Shown here one piece after another: positions 35,393-44,603 of a stretch of DNA of 64,000 nucleotides. The stretch covers positions 55,961 to 119,960 of the forward strand of contig CALHRZ010000028.1 of assembly GCA_938038445.1 (NCBI GenBank), read 5' to 3'. A program made the translations under genes and the position numbers. The notes under the pieces were generated by a model. That model was given only the letters and a program-made list of their open reading frames with translations. It was not told the origin of the DNA and did no database searches. Positions within the stretch are counted from its first letter, which is position 1, and each line of letters starts with the position of its first letter. The stretch is from an uncultured bacterium (lineage in GTDB: Bacteria > Verrucomicrobiota > Kiritimatiellia > CAIKKV01).

Positions 35393-36121
35393 ATGAGCTT
35401 CTTCACCCTCGTCGCCCTGGCAGGGCTTTCCCAGGCGCAGTCAAACTATCTCGGACTCCCCGCCGACCGGTTTCCCACGGCAGACGGCGACGTCACGATC
35501 GCCTTCCTTGGCCACGGTTCCCTGCTCTTCGCATTCCAAAACATCCATCTTTACCTCGACCCCTGGACGGAAGTCGGCGATTTGCAACGTCTCCCCAAAG
35601 CCGACATTCTGTTGATCACCCACGACCACTATGACCACTGCGACCCCGCCGCCCTCAAACTTCTTCGCAAACCGGAAACCGTCGTGCTGGCCGGTCCTTC
35701 CGCCGCCGCAAAAATCCCTGGAGCCGTCCTCTTGAACGCAGGGATTACCCACACCGTCTCCCCCGTTGTCGTCGAGGCCGTTCCCGCATATAACACCCTC
35801 CACAAACGGCCCGATGGCCGCCCCTTCCACCCCAAAGGCGAGGGGGCCGGTTTCATTGTGACTCTCGGCGGTCTGCGCTTCTATATGGCCGGCGATACGG
35901 AACCAATTCCTGAAATGGATCGCCTCGCCCCCATTGCGGCCGCCTTTCTCCCCATGAACCTCCCCTACACCATGACACCGGAAATGGCCGCCGAGGCCGC
36001 CCGCCGTTTCAAACCCCGTGTCCTTTACCCTTACCACTACGGGGATACCGATCCTTCCACCCTTGTCAAACTGCTCCAAAATAACTTGGAAATCGAGGTT
36101 CGTATCCGTCCCCTCCGTTGA
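35393..36121 (+). CDS. MBL-fold metal-dependent hydrolase (UlaG-like)
   Basis: A 242-residue metallo-beta-lactamase of the UlaG/YtkL type. The metal ligands appear in LLITHDHYDHCD, FYMAGDTEPIPEM and VLYPYHYGDTDP. A short hydrophobic start (FFTLVALAGLSQAQS) resembles a signal peptide, so export is possible. Substrate is unknown; family members hydrolyse sugar lactones or related esters. It is coupled to the next gene through a TTGA overlap. Confidence 0.85.
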   Translation: MSFFTLVALAGLSQAQSNYLGLPADRFPTADGDVTIAFLGHGSLLFAFQNIHLYLDPWTEVGDLQRLPKADILLITHDHYDHCDPAALKLLRKPETVVLAGPSAAAKIPGAVLLNAGITHTVSPVVVEAVPAYNTLHKRPDGRPFHPKGEGAGFIVTLGGLRFYMAGDTEPIPEMDRLAPIAAAFLPMNLPYTMTPEMAAEAARRFKPRVLYPYHYGDTDPSTLVKLLQNNLEIEVRIRPLR

Positions 36122-36933
36122 TTCCTTTGTACTCCCGCTTCCCATTTTTATGCGCATTCCGGCGGATGCCCTCCTTCCGGGAAACGTGGCCCGATCTTCT
36201 CGCATTCGCGATCGGGCTTGGACTCGCCCGCTTCTTCCGATGGCAGGCACGTGACCTCGTCTGGACCCTCTGGCTCGGAAGTCTCGTGCTGGGTTACCTC
36301 ACGATTCTCGCGACCATTGCGGGGGGCGTTGTAGCCATTCTCCATTCCCTTTCCACCTCGGAAACAGACCCGAAGTCCAAGATGGCCCTCCTCGCCATGA
36401 CCGTTGGCGGCGGCCTTTTTCTCCTGGTTTTCTTTTCCCTCCATTTCTGCGGTTTCCACGCCGGACATGCAACCTTTCTCGCCCTATTCTTCCCCCTACC
36501 CGATATCACCGCTCCCAAGATTATGGTGACCTTCGTGAACCCTTTGCGCCTCTGGGCATTTGCCTTTCGCTCGGTCATTCCCCATTACGGCTACTTTCTG
36601 ATTCCCGCCCTTATGGCCGAACGCCACCATCTGTTGAAATCCCTCCGCGCTGTGGCGCCTCGCGTCCCCAATGAACGCCCCGCCTTTCTCGTCGAACTTT
36701 TCAACCCCTCCGATTCCCCGAAACCGAACAATGTCCCGGACCCTTTTTTTGCCCCCTATAAAAACGTTGTTCGCATGCATTTTCTCATTTTCTTCTTCGC
36801 GTTCGCCCATTTTCTAAAGCTGGATTCCTTCCTCGTATATGCCGTGATCTATGCCGCCTACTTTTTCCCCTGGCAAGCGCTCCGTCACTCCCCAATCCCC
36901 ACCGCCGAGAAAACGCCATGCTCCACACCGTGA
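36118..36933 (+). CDS. DUF6498-like multi-span membrane protein
   Basis: A protein of up to 271 residues with about six hydrophobic helices (for example LGSLVLGYLTILATIAGGVV, ALLAMTVGGGLFLLVFFSLHF, MHFLIFFFAFAHFL). The FHAGHATFLALFF segment with two histidines resembles the DUF6498 family. Function unknown. The start is uncertain: TTG at 36118 overlapping the previous stop (TTGA), or ATG at 36166 (MPSFRETW). The last 16 bases overlap the FAD oxidoreductase gene. Confidence 0.7.
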   Translation: MIPLYSRFPFLCAFRRMPSFRETWPDLLAFAIGLGLARFFRWQARDLVWTLWLGSLVLGYLTILATIAGGVVAILHSLSTSETDPKSKMALLAMTVGGGLFLLVFFSLHFCGFHAGHATFLALFFPLPDITAPKIMVTFVNPLRLWAFAFRSVIPHYGYFLIPALMAERHHLLKSLRAVAPRVPNERPAFLVELFNPSDSPKPNNVPDPFFAPYKNVVRMHFLIFFFAFAHFLKLDSFLVYAVIYAAYFFPWQALRHSPIPTAEKTPCSTP

Positions 36934-38195
36934 GCGAACCTTCCCGCTCAATTCCTGTCATTGCCCACCCGGATGTGCTCGTGGCCGGCGGAGGACCCGC
37001 TGGTGCGGCCGCCGCGTGGGGCGCGGCCCGCGCCGGCGCATCCGTTCTGCTGGTCGAACGCCATGGTTTTCTGGGCGGCATGTTGACCGCCGGCGGAGTC
37101 CGGAACGTCCGCCAGTACACCGACCACCGGCGGCTCATCATCGGCGGCTTTGCACAAGCCTACGCCAACCGTCTGTGCGCCGCCGGCGGCAGTCCCCGAC
37201 CCCCTGGCGATGGTCCCTTTTTCCGCCAGGACCCTGAAATCAGCAAGTTCGTCCTTCAGTCCCTGTTGGAAGAAGCCGGCGTCCGCCTCCTCCTCCATAC
37301 CCTTGTCGTCGGTGCCACTCTCGCAGGCGAACAACTCCATGCGGTCCTCATCGAAAACAAATCAGGACGTCAGGCCATCCAACCCCGAATCGCTGTGGAC
37401 GCCACCGGCGACGGAGACTTAATCGCCCGCTCGGGCGCCGCATTTGAAAAGGCCGACGGCTGCCTCCAGCCCATGACGCTCACGTTTACCGCGGGCGGAA
37501 TCGCCTTCTGGCCGAACGGATTCAATTCCGACGCTCGCCGTCGGATCGAAAAGGCGCTTCAAATGGGAACGTTCCCCTGCCCCAAAAGGCCGGGTCTCTT
37601 TGCTCTCGAGCGCCCCGGTGAATACTACTTCAACGCAACCCGCGTCGCGGGCGATGCAACAGATGCCGCTTCCCTCACCCGCGCCGAACTCGAGGCGCGC
37701 CGTCAGGTCATGGGACTTCTCGAGTGGCTCCGTCGCAACATCCCCGGCTGCGAAAATGTCTTTTTGATCCAATCCGCTCCCCACATCGGCCTTCGGGAAA
37801 CGCGCCGGCTGAAGGGACTTTACACCTTATGCCGGGAGGATGTGCTCGAAGGCCGGGAGTTCGAGGATGGCATCGCCCGGAATGCCTATGGAATCGATAT
37901 TCACAACCCGGACGGCCCGGACGGCATCATGATTCATCTGGAAGCCGGCCGTTCCTACACCATTCCGTACCGCTGCCTGGTACCGGAAAAACGCGACGGC
38001 CTCCTCGCCGCCGGTCGCTGCATTTCCGCCTCCCGCGACGCCCTCGGTTCCACCCGCGTGATGGCTCCCTGCATGGCGATTGGCCAAGCGGCCGGCGTTG
38101 CCGCCGCCTCATGCGCCCGTCAGAATCTCCAGCCCCGTCAAATCGATGCCGCCGCACTTCGCCGTCTCTTAATCGAGCAAGGCGCCATCCTCTGA
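36918..38195 (+). CDS. FAD-dependent oxidoreductase
   Basis: A 425-residue flavoprotein of the FAD_oxidored (PF12831) type often found in PVC sugar-degradation loci. The dinucleotide-binding motif DVLVAGGGPAGAAAAWGAAR and the acidic end of the second strand (LLVERHGFLGG) are clear; AVDATGDGDLIARSGA and a C-terminal GRCISASRDALGSTRVM motif with the second FAD contact follow. Substrate unknown. It overlaps the membrane-protein gene and is followed after nine bases by mnmA. Confidence 0.85.
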   Translation: MLHTVSEPSRSIPVIAHPDVLVAGGGPAGAAAAWGAARAGASVLLVERHGFLGGMLTAGGVRNVRQYTDHRRLIIGGFAQAYANRLCAAGGSPRPPGDGPFFRQDPEISKFVLQSLLEEAGVRLLLHTLVVGATLAGEQLHAVLIENKSGRQAIQPRIAVDATGDGDLIARSGAAFEKADGCLQPMTLTFTAGGIAFWPNGFNSDARRRIEKALQMGTFPCPKRPGLFALERPGEYYFNATRVAGDATDAASLTRAELEARRQVMGLLEWLRRNIPGCENVFLIQSAPHIGLRETRRLKGLYTLCREDVLEGREFEDGIARNAYGIDIHNPDGPDGIMIHLEAGRSYTIPYRCLVPEKRDGLLAAGRCISASRDALGSTRVMAPCMAIGQAAGVAAASCARQNLQPRQIDAAALRRLLIEQGAIL

Positions 38196-38204
38196 ACCCC
38201 ACCG

Positions 38205-39329
38205 ATGGTTCGATCGTCCAGCCGTCCTCGCGTCGCCGCCGCCCTGAGCGGGGGAACAGATAGTGCGGTTGCTGCCGCCCTTCTCCTCGATCAGGGATAC
38301 GAGGTCATCGGATTGACCGCCCGGTTGTGGAACAATGGCTCCCGATGCTGTTCGGAAGAAGACATTGAACGGGCCGAGCGGGTCTGCTGGCACCTGGGCA
38401 TTCGGCATATCGTGGTTTCGGCGTACGCCTTGTTTGCTCGGTGTGTGGTGGACCGTTTCGCCTGCGAATATGCCCGCGGCCGAACCCCTTCCCCCTGTAT
38501 CGTTTGCAATGAACAGGTCAAATTCGGCCTCCTCCTGCAACGCGCCCGCGAGTTCGACTGTGATTTTCTCGCCACCGGTCATTATGCACGCATCGAACGA
38601 CAAGGCCACCTGTCTCGCCTGTTCCGGGCCCGCGATCATACCCGCGACCAGTCCTATTTTCTCCACCGCCTTTCTCAGTTCCAGCTGTCCCGCACCCTTT
38701 TCCCCCTCGCCAACCTCCTCAAACGCAGAGAAGTCATCCCGTACGCCCATCAGCGAGGATTGCCGATCCCGGACAACGGAAAGGAAAGTCAAGACCTCTG
38801 CTTCGTTCCCCCCGGCACTTATGCGGAATTTGTCGAGCGCTTCTTCCCCGGCCTCGCACGGCCCGGCCCTATTGTGACGCTCAATGGGGAAACCATCGGC
38901 GTCCATCAAGGATTGCATCGCTATACAATCGGACAACGCAGCGGCATAGGGGGACGCCGCGCCCGTCCGGAGCCCCTCTACGTCATCCGCCTCGATCCCC
39001 CAGAAAATCGCTTGTGGGTCGGCCGCCGCGAACAGGCTTTTTCCCGTTTTTGCATGGTCGAAGAAGTCCACTGGATCGCGGCCCACCCTCCCCCCGCCGA
39101 AACGCCTCTTGCAGTCCGACTTCGCTATCGCCACGAACCCGCGCCCGCCGATTGGGAACCGCTCTCGGATGGACGGGTCGCCGTCTTGTTTGAGCACCCC
39201 CAGTTTGCGGTCACGCCCGGACAGGCCGCCGTGTTCTATTCTGGAGAGGAAGTGCTGGGCGGCGGTTGGATTGGACCTACGGCCATTCCCACGCGATCCC
39301 CTCGAGCCGACGTTGAACCTCTGCCATAA
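38205..39329 (+). CDS. mnmA: tRNA-specific 2-thiouridylase MnmA
   Basis: A 374-residue tRNA uridine-34 thiolase. The PP-loop (AALSGGTDSAVAAALL) has Thr where most MnmA have Val. The nucleophilic cysteine is in TPSPCIVCNEQVKFG and the partner cysteine in KESQDLCFVPPG, so the catalytic pair is intact. The GQRSGIG and C-terminal beta-barrel segments are present. The 3' end overlaps the convergent dapL gene by 53 bases. Confidence 0.95.
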   Translation: MVRSSSRPRVAAALSGGTDSAVAAALLLDQGYEVIGLTARLWNNGSRCCSEEDIERAERVCWHLGIRHIVVSAYALFARCVVDRFACEYARGRTPSPCIVCNEQVKFGLLLQRAREFDCDFLATGHYARIERQGHLSRLFRARDHTRDQSYFLHRLSQFQLSRTLFPLANLLKRREVIPYAHQRGLPIPDNGKESQDLCFVPPGTYAEFVERFFPGLARPGPIVTLNGETIGVHQGLHRYTIGQRSGIGGRRARPEPLYVIRLDPPENRLWVGRREQAFSRFCMVEEVHWIAAHPPPAETPLAVRLRYRHEPAPADWEPLSDGRVAVLFEHPQFAVTPGQAAVFYSGEEVLGGGWIGPTAIPTRSPRADVEPLP

Positions 39330-40515
39330 GGGCTTCCTCCGCTTCGGGCGTATCGGCCTCAAACGTCACGGAAAACCGCACATATCGGCCCACGTCGTCC
39401 CACGGCACGGTGGAGATCAGCTTCTCGCGAAGCAACCACTGGGAAAAATCTTCCGCCGTGGCGAAAGAAGGACCGCCGCGGATTCCCAGGGGTGCCGGTA
39501 CATACAGATAAAAAGAAGCCCGCGGTTTTTTCACCGCAAACCCAAGCGCTCGGAGGGTCTTCACCAGCAAATCATGCCGCCGGGAATAACGAGCCGCCGT
39601 CTGTTCGGTCAATTCGGTATGTTCCAGCGCATACACTCCCGCAAGCTGAATCGCCTTGAATTGGCCGGAATCCTGGTTGTCCTTGACCGTTCCATACGCT
39701 TTGATGACCAGCGGATGGCCCGCCGCAAACCCCAACCGCCAGCCGGTCATATTGAAGGCTTTCGAAAGACTGTGCAGTTCGACGCCCACTTCCCGGCCAC
39801 CCGGTACCGAAAGAAATGAGAATGGCCGGTACCCATCGAAGGTCAACGCCGCATAGGCCGCATCATGCACGACGACAATCCCATGCCGCCGGGCAAAAGA
39901 AACCACTTGCTCAAAGAATGCCGCATCGGCAACGGCACCTGTCGGGTTGTTCGGATAGTTAAGATAGAGGAGCTTGGCCCGGCGCCGCACCTCGACGGGT
40001 ACGGCTTCAAGATCCGGCAGAAACCCATTTTCCTCCCGCAGCGGCAGGGAATAAACGCTTCCTCCCAGCCAACGGGTCATCGTCCCACAGACGGGGTAGC
40101 CCGGAACCGTCATCAGCGTCACATCGCCCGGATTAATGAAGGCCTGAGGAAGCATGGCAAGGATGGGTTTCGTGCCAATGCCATGCAAAATCTCGGTGTC
40201 GGGATCAAGATCCCGCACGCCAAAGACGCGCGCCATATAAGCTGAGGCTGCAACCTGAAATTCGCGGATGCCGTTGTCGGCATATCCCCGGTTTTCCCGC
40301 CGCGCGCTTTCCTCCGCCAACCGTCGAACAATCCCCGAATCGGCCATCTGGTCGGGTTCTCCTACCCCCATGTCAATAATCGGAACGCCTGGATGAGCCT
40401 CCGCCGCTTCCCGACGGGCTCTTTTAATCTTCTCAAACTTGTAAAGCACTGTCTCTTGACCAAACTTCCGACCTCCGATTCGATCCGCAAAAAGTTCCTG
40501 GATGAATATGCTCAT
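39277..40515 (-). CDS. dapL: LL-diaminopimelate aminotransferase
   Basis: A 412-residue PLP aminotransferase of fold type I. It converts tetrahydrodipicolinate directly to LL-diaminopimelate with glutamate as donor, bypassing the succinyl/acetyl route. The family features are IIDMGVGEPDQ, YADNGIREF, LLYLNYPNNPTGAVA, and the PLP lysine in ELHSLSKAFNMTGWRLGF. DapL is typical of Chlamydiae/Verrucomicrobia, plants and some anaerobes. It lies four bases after dapF, and its product is DapF's substrate. Convergent overlap with mnmA. Confidence 0.95.
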   Translation of the reverse strand: MSIFIQELFADRIGGRKFGQETVLYKFEKIKRARREAAEAHPGVPIIDMGVGEPDQMADSGIVRRLAEESARRENRGYADNGIREFQVAASAYMARVFGVRDLDPDTEILHGIGTKPILAMLPQAFINPGDVTLMTVPGYPVCGTMTRWLGGSVYSLPLREENGFLPDLEAVPVEVRRRAKLLYLNYPNNPTGAVADAAFFEQVVSFARRHGIVVVHDAAYAALTFDGYRPFSFLSVPGGREVGVELHSLSKAFNMTGWRLGFAAGHPLVIKAYGTVKDNQDSGQFKAIQLAGVYALEHTELTEQTAARYSRRHDLLVKTLRALGFAVKKPRASFYLYVPAPLGIRGGPSFATAEDFSQWLLREKLISTVPWDDVGRYVRFSVTFEADTPEAEEALMAEVQRRLEGIAWEWP

Positions 40516-40519
40516 GACT

Positions 40520-41380
40520 TCAATCTCTTAACCAAACTCCCTCAAACACAAATTCCGCCGCACCGGTCATCCATACGTGCCCGTCGGCCTCCCGCCATTC
40601 GATCTGAAGCGTTCCGCCGGGCAGATCGATCGCGGCCCGCCGATCCGAAAGACCGTTCAGAACCGCCGCGACCAGCGTGGCGCAAGCCCCTGTTCCGCAC
40701 GCCATCGTCTCCCCCGCCCCTCGCTCCCATACCCGCAGGCGAATGCGGCCGCGGTCAACCACCTCGGCAAACTCAATGTTGCAACGCTTCGGAAAAACCG
40801 GATCGCGCTCCATCCGAGGTCCTTCGCTCTGCACGGGGGCTGCCTCCACCGATTCCACAAAGGTTACCGCATGGGGATTCCCCATCGAAACACAGACCCA
40901 CTCCCTTCCCCGGAGGGTTAGGCGATGCGATGCCGCCACCACCGGAATCCGTTCTGGATTCATGATCGGCGACCCCATATCGACCGAGACCGCCGCCACA
41001 CGGCCGCTCCGAACTGTCAACCGGTTTGTTTTGATCCCCGCCTTTGTCTCGATCGTGAGGGGATTCGAACGAATGCCCCGCCGTTCATAGAGGTACCGCG
41101 CGACGCACCGGATGGCGTTGCCACACATCTCGGCCTCGCTGCCATCGGCATTGAACATCCGCATCCGAGCGTCCGCCCGACGCGAAGGGAGAATCCACAC
41201 GAGACCGTCTGAACCGACTCCGAAAGCCCGGTCGGACATGACGCGGGCAAGGCGGGAGGGATTTCGAACGGTTTGCGTGAACCCGTCGAGATACACATAG
41301 TCGTTTCCCAGCCCTTCCATTTTGACAAAGGACAGGTGTGCCTTTCGAATGGTTGCATTCCGCTGCAATCGCTTGTTCAT
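40520..41380 (-). CDS. dapF: Diaminopimelate epimerase
   Basis: A 286-residue enzyme converting LL- to meso-diaminopimelate. Both catalytic cysteines are present in EAEMCGNAIRC and MACGTGACATL, and the KMEGLGNDYVYLDG opening is typical. The ATG overlaps the glnN stop (ATGA). A longer frame upstream to 41692 is inside glnN and is rejected. With dapL it forms the two-step path to meso-diaminopimelate. Confidence 0.95.
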   Translation of the reverse strand: MNKRLQRNATIRKAHLSFVKMEGLGNDYVYLDGFTQTVRNPSRLARVMSDRAFGVGSDGLVWILPSRRADARMRMFNADGSEAEMCGNAIRCVARYLYERRGIRSNPLTIETKAGIKTNRLTVRSGRVAAVSVDMGSPIMNPERIPVVAASHRLTLRGREWVCVSMGNPHAVTFVESVEAAPVQSEGPRMERDPVFPKRCNIEFAEVVDRGRIRLRVWERGAGETMACGTGACATLVAAVLNGLSDRRAAIDLPGGTLQIEWREADGHVWMTGAAEFVFEGVWLRD

Positions 41381-43476
41381 AGCAGAAACAACATTTCTCC
41401 GTAGGTGGGCACCGGCCATCGAGAGGCGGGGACCCGTTCCTCGAGCTCGTCTGCCGCCTCGCGCATCGCGGCCATGCCTTCCAGAATCGCCTCGGAATGG
41501 CCGTGTTTCACCGCCCCGTCCGTGCGTTCCGCTGCAGCGGCGAGCTGTTCCATCAAAACCTCGGTTTCCCGCAGCAGACGGCGAAGAGCGGAACGACGAC
41601 CGGCTCCCGACCCGACCCTCAACGCCGAAAGCTCCCGGACATGCGCCAGGGCAGCAGGAAGGAACCGGGTCCGTGCCATACGGACGGCGCAAACGCCTTC
41701 CATGGCAATCGTTTGCTCATAAGCGTGCCGGTAGGTCTCATAGCGGGAATGGAGTTCCCGCGGCGTCAGGACACCGTATTTCGCAAACAGCGCTTCACAT
41801 TCGGGTGTGGTCAACGCCTTCAGCGCAGCCGGAGTAGAGGAAATGTTGGGGAGTCCCCGGCGGGCCGCCTCCCGTTTCCATTCCGCACTGTAGTTGTCCC
41901 CATCAAACAGAATCCTCTTATGGGCCCGAACCTCCGCCTGGAGGACCTCCTGAAGGGCCGTCTGAAAAGTGACGCCTTTCGCCATGCGTTTCTCAACCGC
42001 CGTCGCCATTTCATCAAGGGCCCAAGCCATCATCGTATTCAACGCCACGTTGCTCCCCGCGCTGCTCTGGCCCGACCCCACCGCCCGGAACTCGAATTTT
42101 GTTCCCGTAAAGGCAAAAGGGGAAGTGCGGTTGCGGTCGGTCGCGTCCCGCGGAAGGGGGGGAAGAAGCGAAACGCCAAGGGTCAGGCGCCCGCCGCTTT
42201 TACTGCTTCGGGCATTGCCCCCCCGCTCCATCTGGCCCATGATGTCCGAAAGCTGGTCGCCAAGATAAATGGACATGATGGCTGGAGGCGCCTCATTCGC
42301 CCCCAGCCGATGGTCGTTTCCCGCCGTGGCCACCGTGGCCCGCAAAACCGATCCAAAGGTGTCCACCGCTTTCATCACAGCCACAATCATGGTGAGGAAC
42401 GCGGCATTTTCATGCGGCGTATGGCCCGGCGCAAACCAGTTGCGTCCGTCAGGACCGTCCACCGACCAGTTGTTGTGCTTGCCGGAGCCGTTAACCCCCG
42501 CAAAAGGCTTCTCGTGCAACAAACAGGCCATCCCATGACGCTCGGCGGTTTCCCTCAACACTTGCATCGTGAGCATGTTGTGATCCACCGCCAGGTTCTG
42601 CTCTTCGAAAACCGCCGCCACTTCAAACTGCCCCGGACTGACCTCGTTGTGGCGCGTCTTGGAGGGAACCCCCAATCGCCAAAGGGTCCGATCCACTTCG
42701 CTCATGAAGGCAAGCACTCGGGGTTCGATGTGGCCGAAATAATGGTCTTCCATCTGCTGATGCCGGGCAGGCCGACGCCCAAAGAGGGTTCGCCCTGTCT
42801 GGACCAGATCGGGCCGCGCCGCAAAGTACCGACGATCCACCAGAAAATATTCTTGTTCAATTCCCAAGGTCGCCCGAGGCCGGCGAATGGAGACCACGCC
42901 AAAGAGGCGCCCCCAACGTTCCAATTGATCCGCCAGCGCATTCTGCGAACGAAGCAAGGGCGTCTTCTTGTCAAGCGCCTCGCCATGATAACTGCAGAAA
43001 ATAGTCGGAATGCACAAAACCGTCGTCCCCGCTTCTTGGTGAAGAAAGGCGGGACTCGTCGGATCCCATGCCGTGTACCCCCGGGCTTCAAAGGTCGCGC
43101 GCAACCCGCCCGACGGAAAGCTGGAGGCATCCGGTTCCCCACGGATCAGTTCCTTGCCGGAAAACGCCGCGATCATCCCCCCCTCGCCGTCAGGAGCAAG
43201 AAAGGCTTCCTGTTTTTCGGCCGTCGCACCCGTCAGCGGCTGAAACCAGTGGCAATAATGAGTCGCCCCCTTCTCCATCGCCCAAGTCTTCATGGCGTCC
43301 GCCACTTCGTCCGCAATGGATGGGTCCAGCGTCTGCCCACCGACCAGCGTTCTCTGCAGCGTCTCGAATGCCTTCTCCGAAAGATAGTGGCGCATGGTCT
43401 TGTGGTTGAAAACCAGGCAACCGAATTCCTCGATAAACCGTTCGCCGCCACTCGATTTCGTTTTCGAGTCGGTCAT
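41377..43476 (-). CDS. glnN: Glutamine synthetase type III
   Basis: A 699-residue glutamine synthetase of the GSIII (GlnN) class, about 700 residues and only weakly like GSI. Recognisable blocks are LGIEQEYFLVDRRYFAARPD, SKTRHNEVSPGQFEVAAVFE, the NGSGKHNNWSVD ATP/glutamate loop, and FEFRAVGSGQSS. GSIII is typical of Bacteroidetes, cyanobacteria and PVC bacteria. The start at 43476 has GAGG upstream and a near-consensus promoter. Co-transcribed with dapF and dapL, placing lysine/cell-wall synthesis under the same nitrogen-linked promoter. Confidence 0.93.
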   Translation of the reverse strand: MTDSKTKSSGGERFIEEFGCLVFNHKTMRHYLSEKAFETLQRTLVGGQTLDPSIADEVADAMKTWAMEKGATHYCHWFQPLTGATAEKQEAFLAPDGEGGMIAAFSGKELIRGEPDASSFPSGGLRATFEARGYTAWDPTSPAFLHQEAGTTVLCIPTIFCSYHGEALDKKTPLLRSQNALADQLERWGRLFGVVSIRRPRATLGIEQEYFLVDRRYFAARPDLVQTGRTLFGRRPARHQQMEDHYFGHIEPRVLAFMSEVDRTLWRLGVPSKTRHNEVSPGQFEVAAVFEEQNLAVDHNMLTMQVLRETAERHGMACLLHEKPFAGVNGSGKHNNWSVDGPDGRNWFAPGHTPHENAAFLTMIVAVMKAVDTFGSVLRATVATAGNDHRLGANEAPPAIMSIYLGDQLSDIMGQMERGGNARSSKSGGRLTLGVSLLPPLPRDATDRNRTSPFAFTGTKFEFRAVGSGQSSAGSNVALNTMMAWALDEMATAVEKRMAKGVTFQTALQEVLQAEVRAHKRILFDGDNYSAEWKREAARRGLPNISSTPAALKALTTPECEALFAKYGVLTPRELHSRYETYRHAYEQTIAMEGVCAVRMARTRFLPAALAHVRELSALRVGSGAGRRSALRRLLRETEVLMEQLAAAAERTDGAVKHGHSEAILEGMAAMREAADELEERVPASRWPVPTYGEMLFLL

Positions 43477-43508
43477 GGCCCACCTCACTCTGTTCCAACG
43501 ATCCCCGC

Positions 43509-43536
43509 ATTCTAACACGGGACGCGCCTCTCTCAA
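43509..43536 (-). promoter_or_regulatory. Predicted promoter for glnN-dapF-dapL
   Basis: Minus-strand TTGAGA (-35) and TAGAAT (-10) are separated by 16 bases; each matches five of six consensus bases. About 32 bases before the ATG at 43476. Confidence 0.65.
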
Positions 43537-43556
43537 CATAAAAGCGCCGGCTGTCC

Positions 43557-43585
43557 TTGACGGCGTGAACATCGGGTTTCATAAT
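43557..43585 (+). promoter_or_regulatory. Predicted promoter for the diaminopimelate dehydrogenase operon
   Basis: TTGACG (-35) and CATAAT (-10) are separated by 17 bases; each matches five of six consensus bases. 27 bases before the ATG at 43613. It is back to back with the glnN promoter, 20 bases apart. Confidence 0.7.
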
Positions 43586-43612
43586 CCCTTTTTTACAAAC
43601 GAAAGGAATTTT

Positions 43613-44593
43613 ATGCGCGTCGAAAAGATCCGTATTGGAATTGTCGGCTATGGAAACCTCGGCCGCGGAGTTCTCGCGGCCTGCCGGAAAACCCGAGACC
43701 TCGCACCAACCGCCATCTTCACCCGCCGGAACCCCTCCAATCTCCAAGCGTCGATTCCGGTTCGACCGTATGCGGATCTAGCCGCCTGGAAACAACGGCT
43801 CGACGTGTTGATTTTATGCGGAGGCTCCGCCAAGGATCTCCCCCGCCAGACGCCAGAACTGGCCGCTGCCTTCAACGTAGTGGATAGCTTCGATACCCAT
43901 GCCCGCATTCCCGCGCATTTCCGCAAGGTGAATCAGATCGCCCGAAAGGCCGGCACCCTGGCCCTCCTTTGCTCCGGGTGGGACCCCGGACTCTTCTCCT
44001 TGCTCCGTGTGCTCGGCGAAGCCGTCCTCCCAGAAGGCGAAACCCATACGTTCTGGGGACCGGGTGTCTCCCAAGGCCATTCCGACGCCATCCGCCGCAT
44101 CCCCGGTGTTCGACATGCCGTTCAGTACACACTTCCGATTCCGGAAGCCGTTCGAGCCGTACGAGCCGGCAAAGGAAGCGGCCTGAGCTCCACCCAAAAG
44201 CATCGGCGGCTCTGTTACGTCGCCCTCGAGCCCGGCGCGGACCGGACCGCCGTCGAGCAAGCCATCAAAACTATGCCGCATTACTTCGCAGATTACCACA
44301 CGACCGTCCGATTCGTTTCCGAATCCGTGCTCCGAACCCGCCACGCCGGAATGCCGCATGGCGGTCAGGTCATTCGGCTCGGTTCCACCGGATCCGGAAC
44401 TCCCCAACGAATGGAGTTTCATCTGGAACTCGGCTCCAACCCTGAATTCACCGCTGGAGTTCTCGCAGCCAGCGCCCGCGCCGTTCATCGTCTCCACCGC
44501 GGAGGCCATTCGGGCGCATTAACCCTGTTCGATATTCCGCTCGGCCTCCTTGCGCCTCACGCGCCCGAAACCCTGCGTCGTCTCTTCCTTTAG
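43613..44593 (+). CDS. ddh: meso-Diaminopimelate dehydrogenase
   Basis: A 326-residue NADPH-dependent enzyme that makes meso-diaminopimelate from tetrahydrodipicolinate and ammonia in one step. Features are the Rossmann IRIGIVGYGNLGRGVLA, LCSGWDPGLFSLLR, and FWGPGVSQGHSDAIRRIPGV characteristic of Ddh. The ATG has AAAGGA six bases upstream and a strong promoter. It opens a plus-strand run with the NagB-like and aldo/keto reductase genes and is divergent from glnN-dapF-dapL, so two independent routes to the same product meet here. Confidence 0.93.
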   Translation: MRVEKIRIGIVGYGNLGRGVLAACRKTRDLAPTAIFTRRNPSNLQASIPVRPYADLAAWKQRLDVLILCGGSAKDLPRQTPELAAAFNVVDSFDTHARIPAHFRKVNQIARKAGTLALLCSGWDPGLFSLLRVLGEAVLPEGETHTFWGPGVSQGHSDAIRRIPGVRHAVQYTLPIPEAVRAVRAGKGSGLSSTQKHRRLCYVALEPGADRTAVEQAIKTMPHYFADYHTTVRFVSESVLRTRHAGMPHGGQVIRLGSTGSGTPQRMEFHLELGSNPEFTAGVLAASARAVHRLHRGGHSGALTLFDIPLGLLAPHAPETLRRLFL

Positions 44594-44603
44594 GAGGTTC
44601 TCC

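Noticed and set aside
38205..39329. SGGTDS instead of SGGVDS in MnmA as possible loss of function
   Set aside because: The essential Ser-Gly-Gly and Asp-Ser are kept and both catalytic cysteines are present; the Val/Thr change is conservative.
41381..41692. N-terminal extension of dapF
   Set aside because: It lies within glnN; DapF's typical start and the ATGA junction fix the start at 41380.
41497..43515. 672-residue plus-strand open frame inside glnN
   Set aside because: The glnN product on the opposite strand matches GSIII throughout; the plus frame is Arg/Pro/His-rich with no motif.
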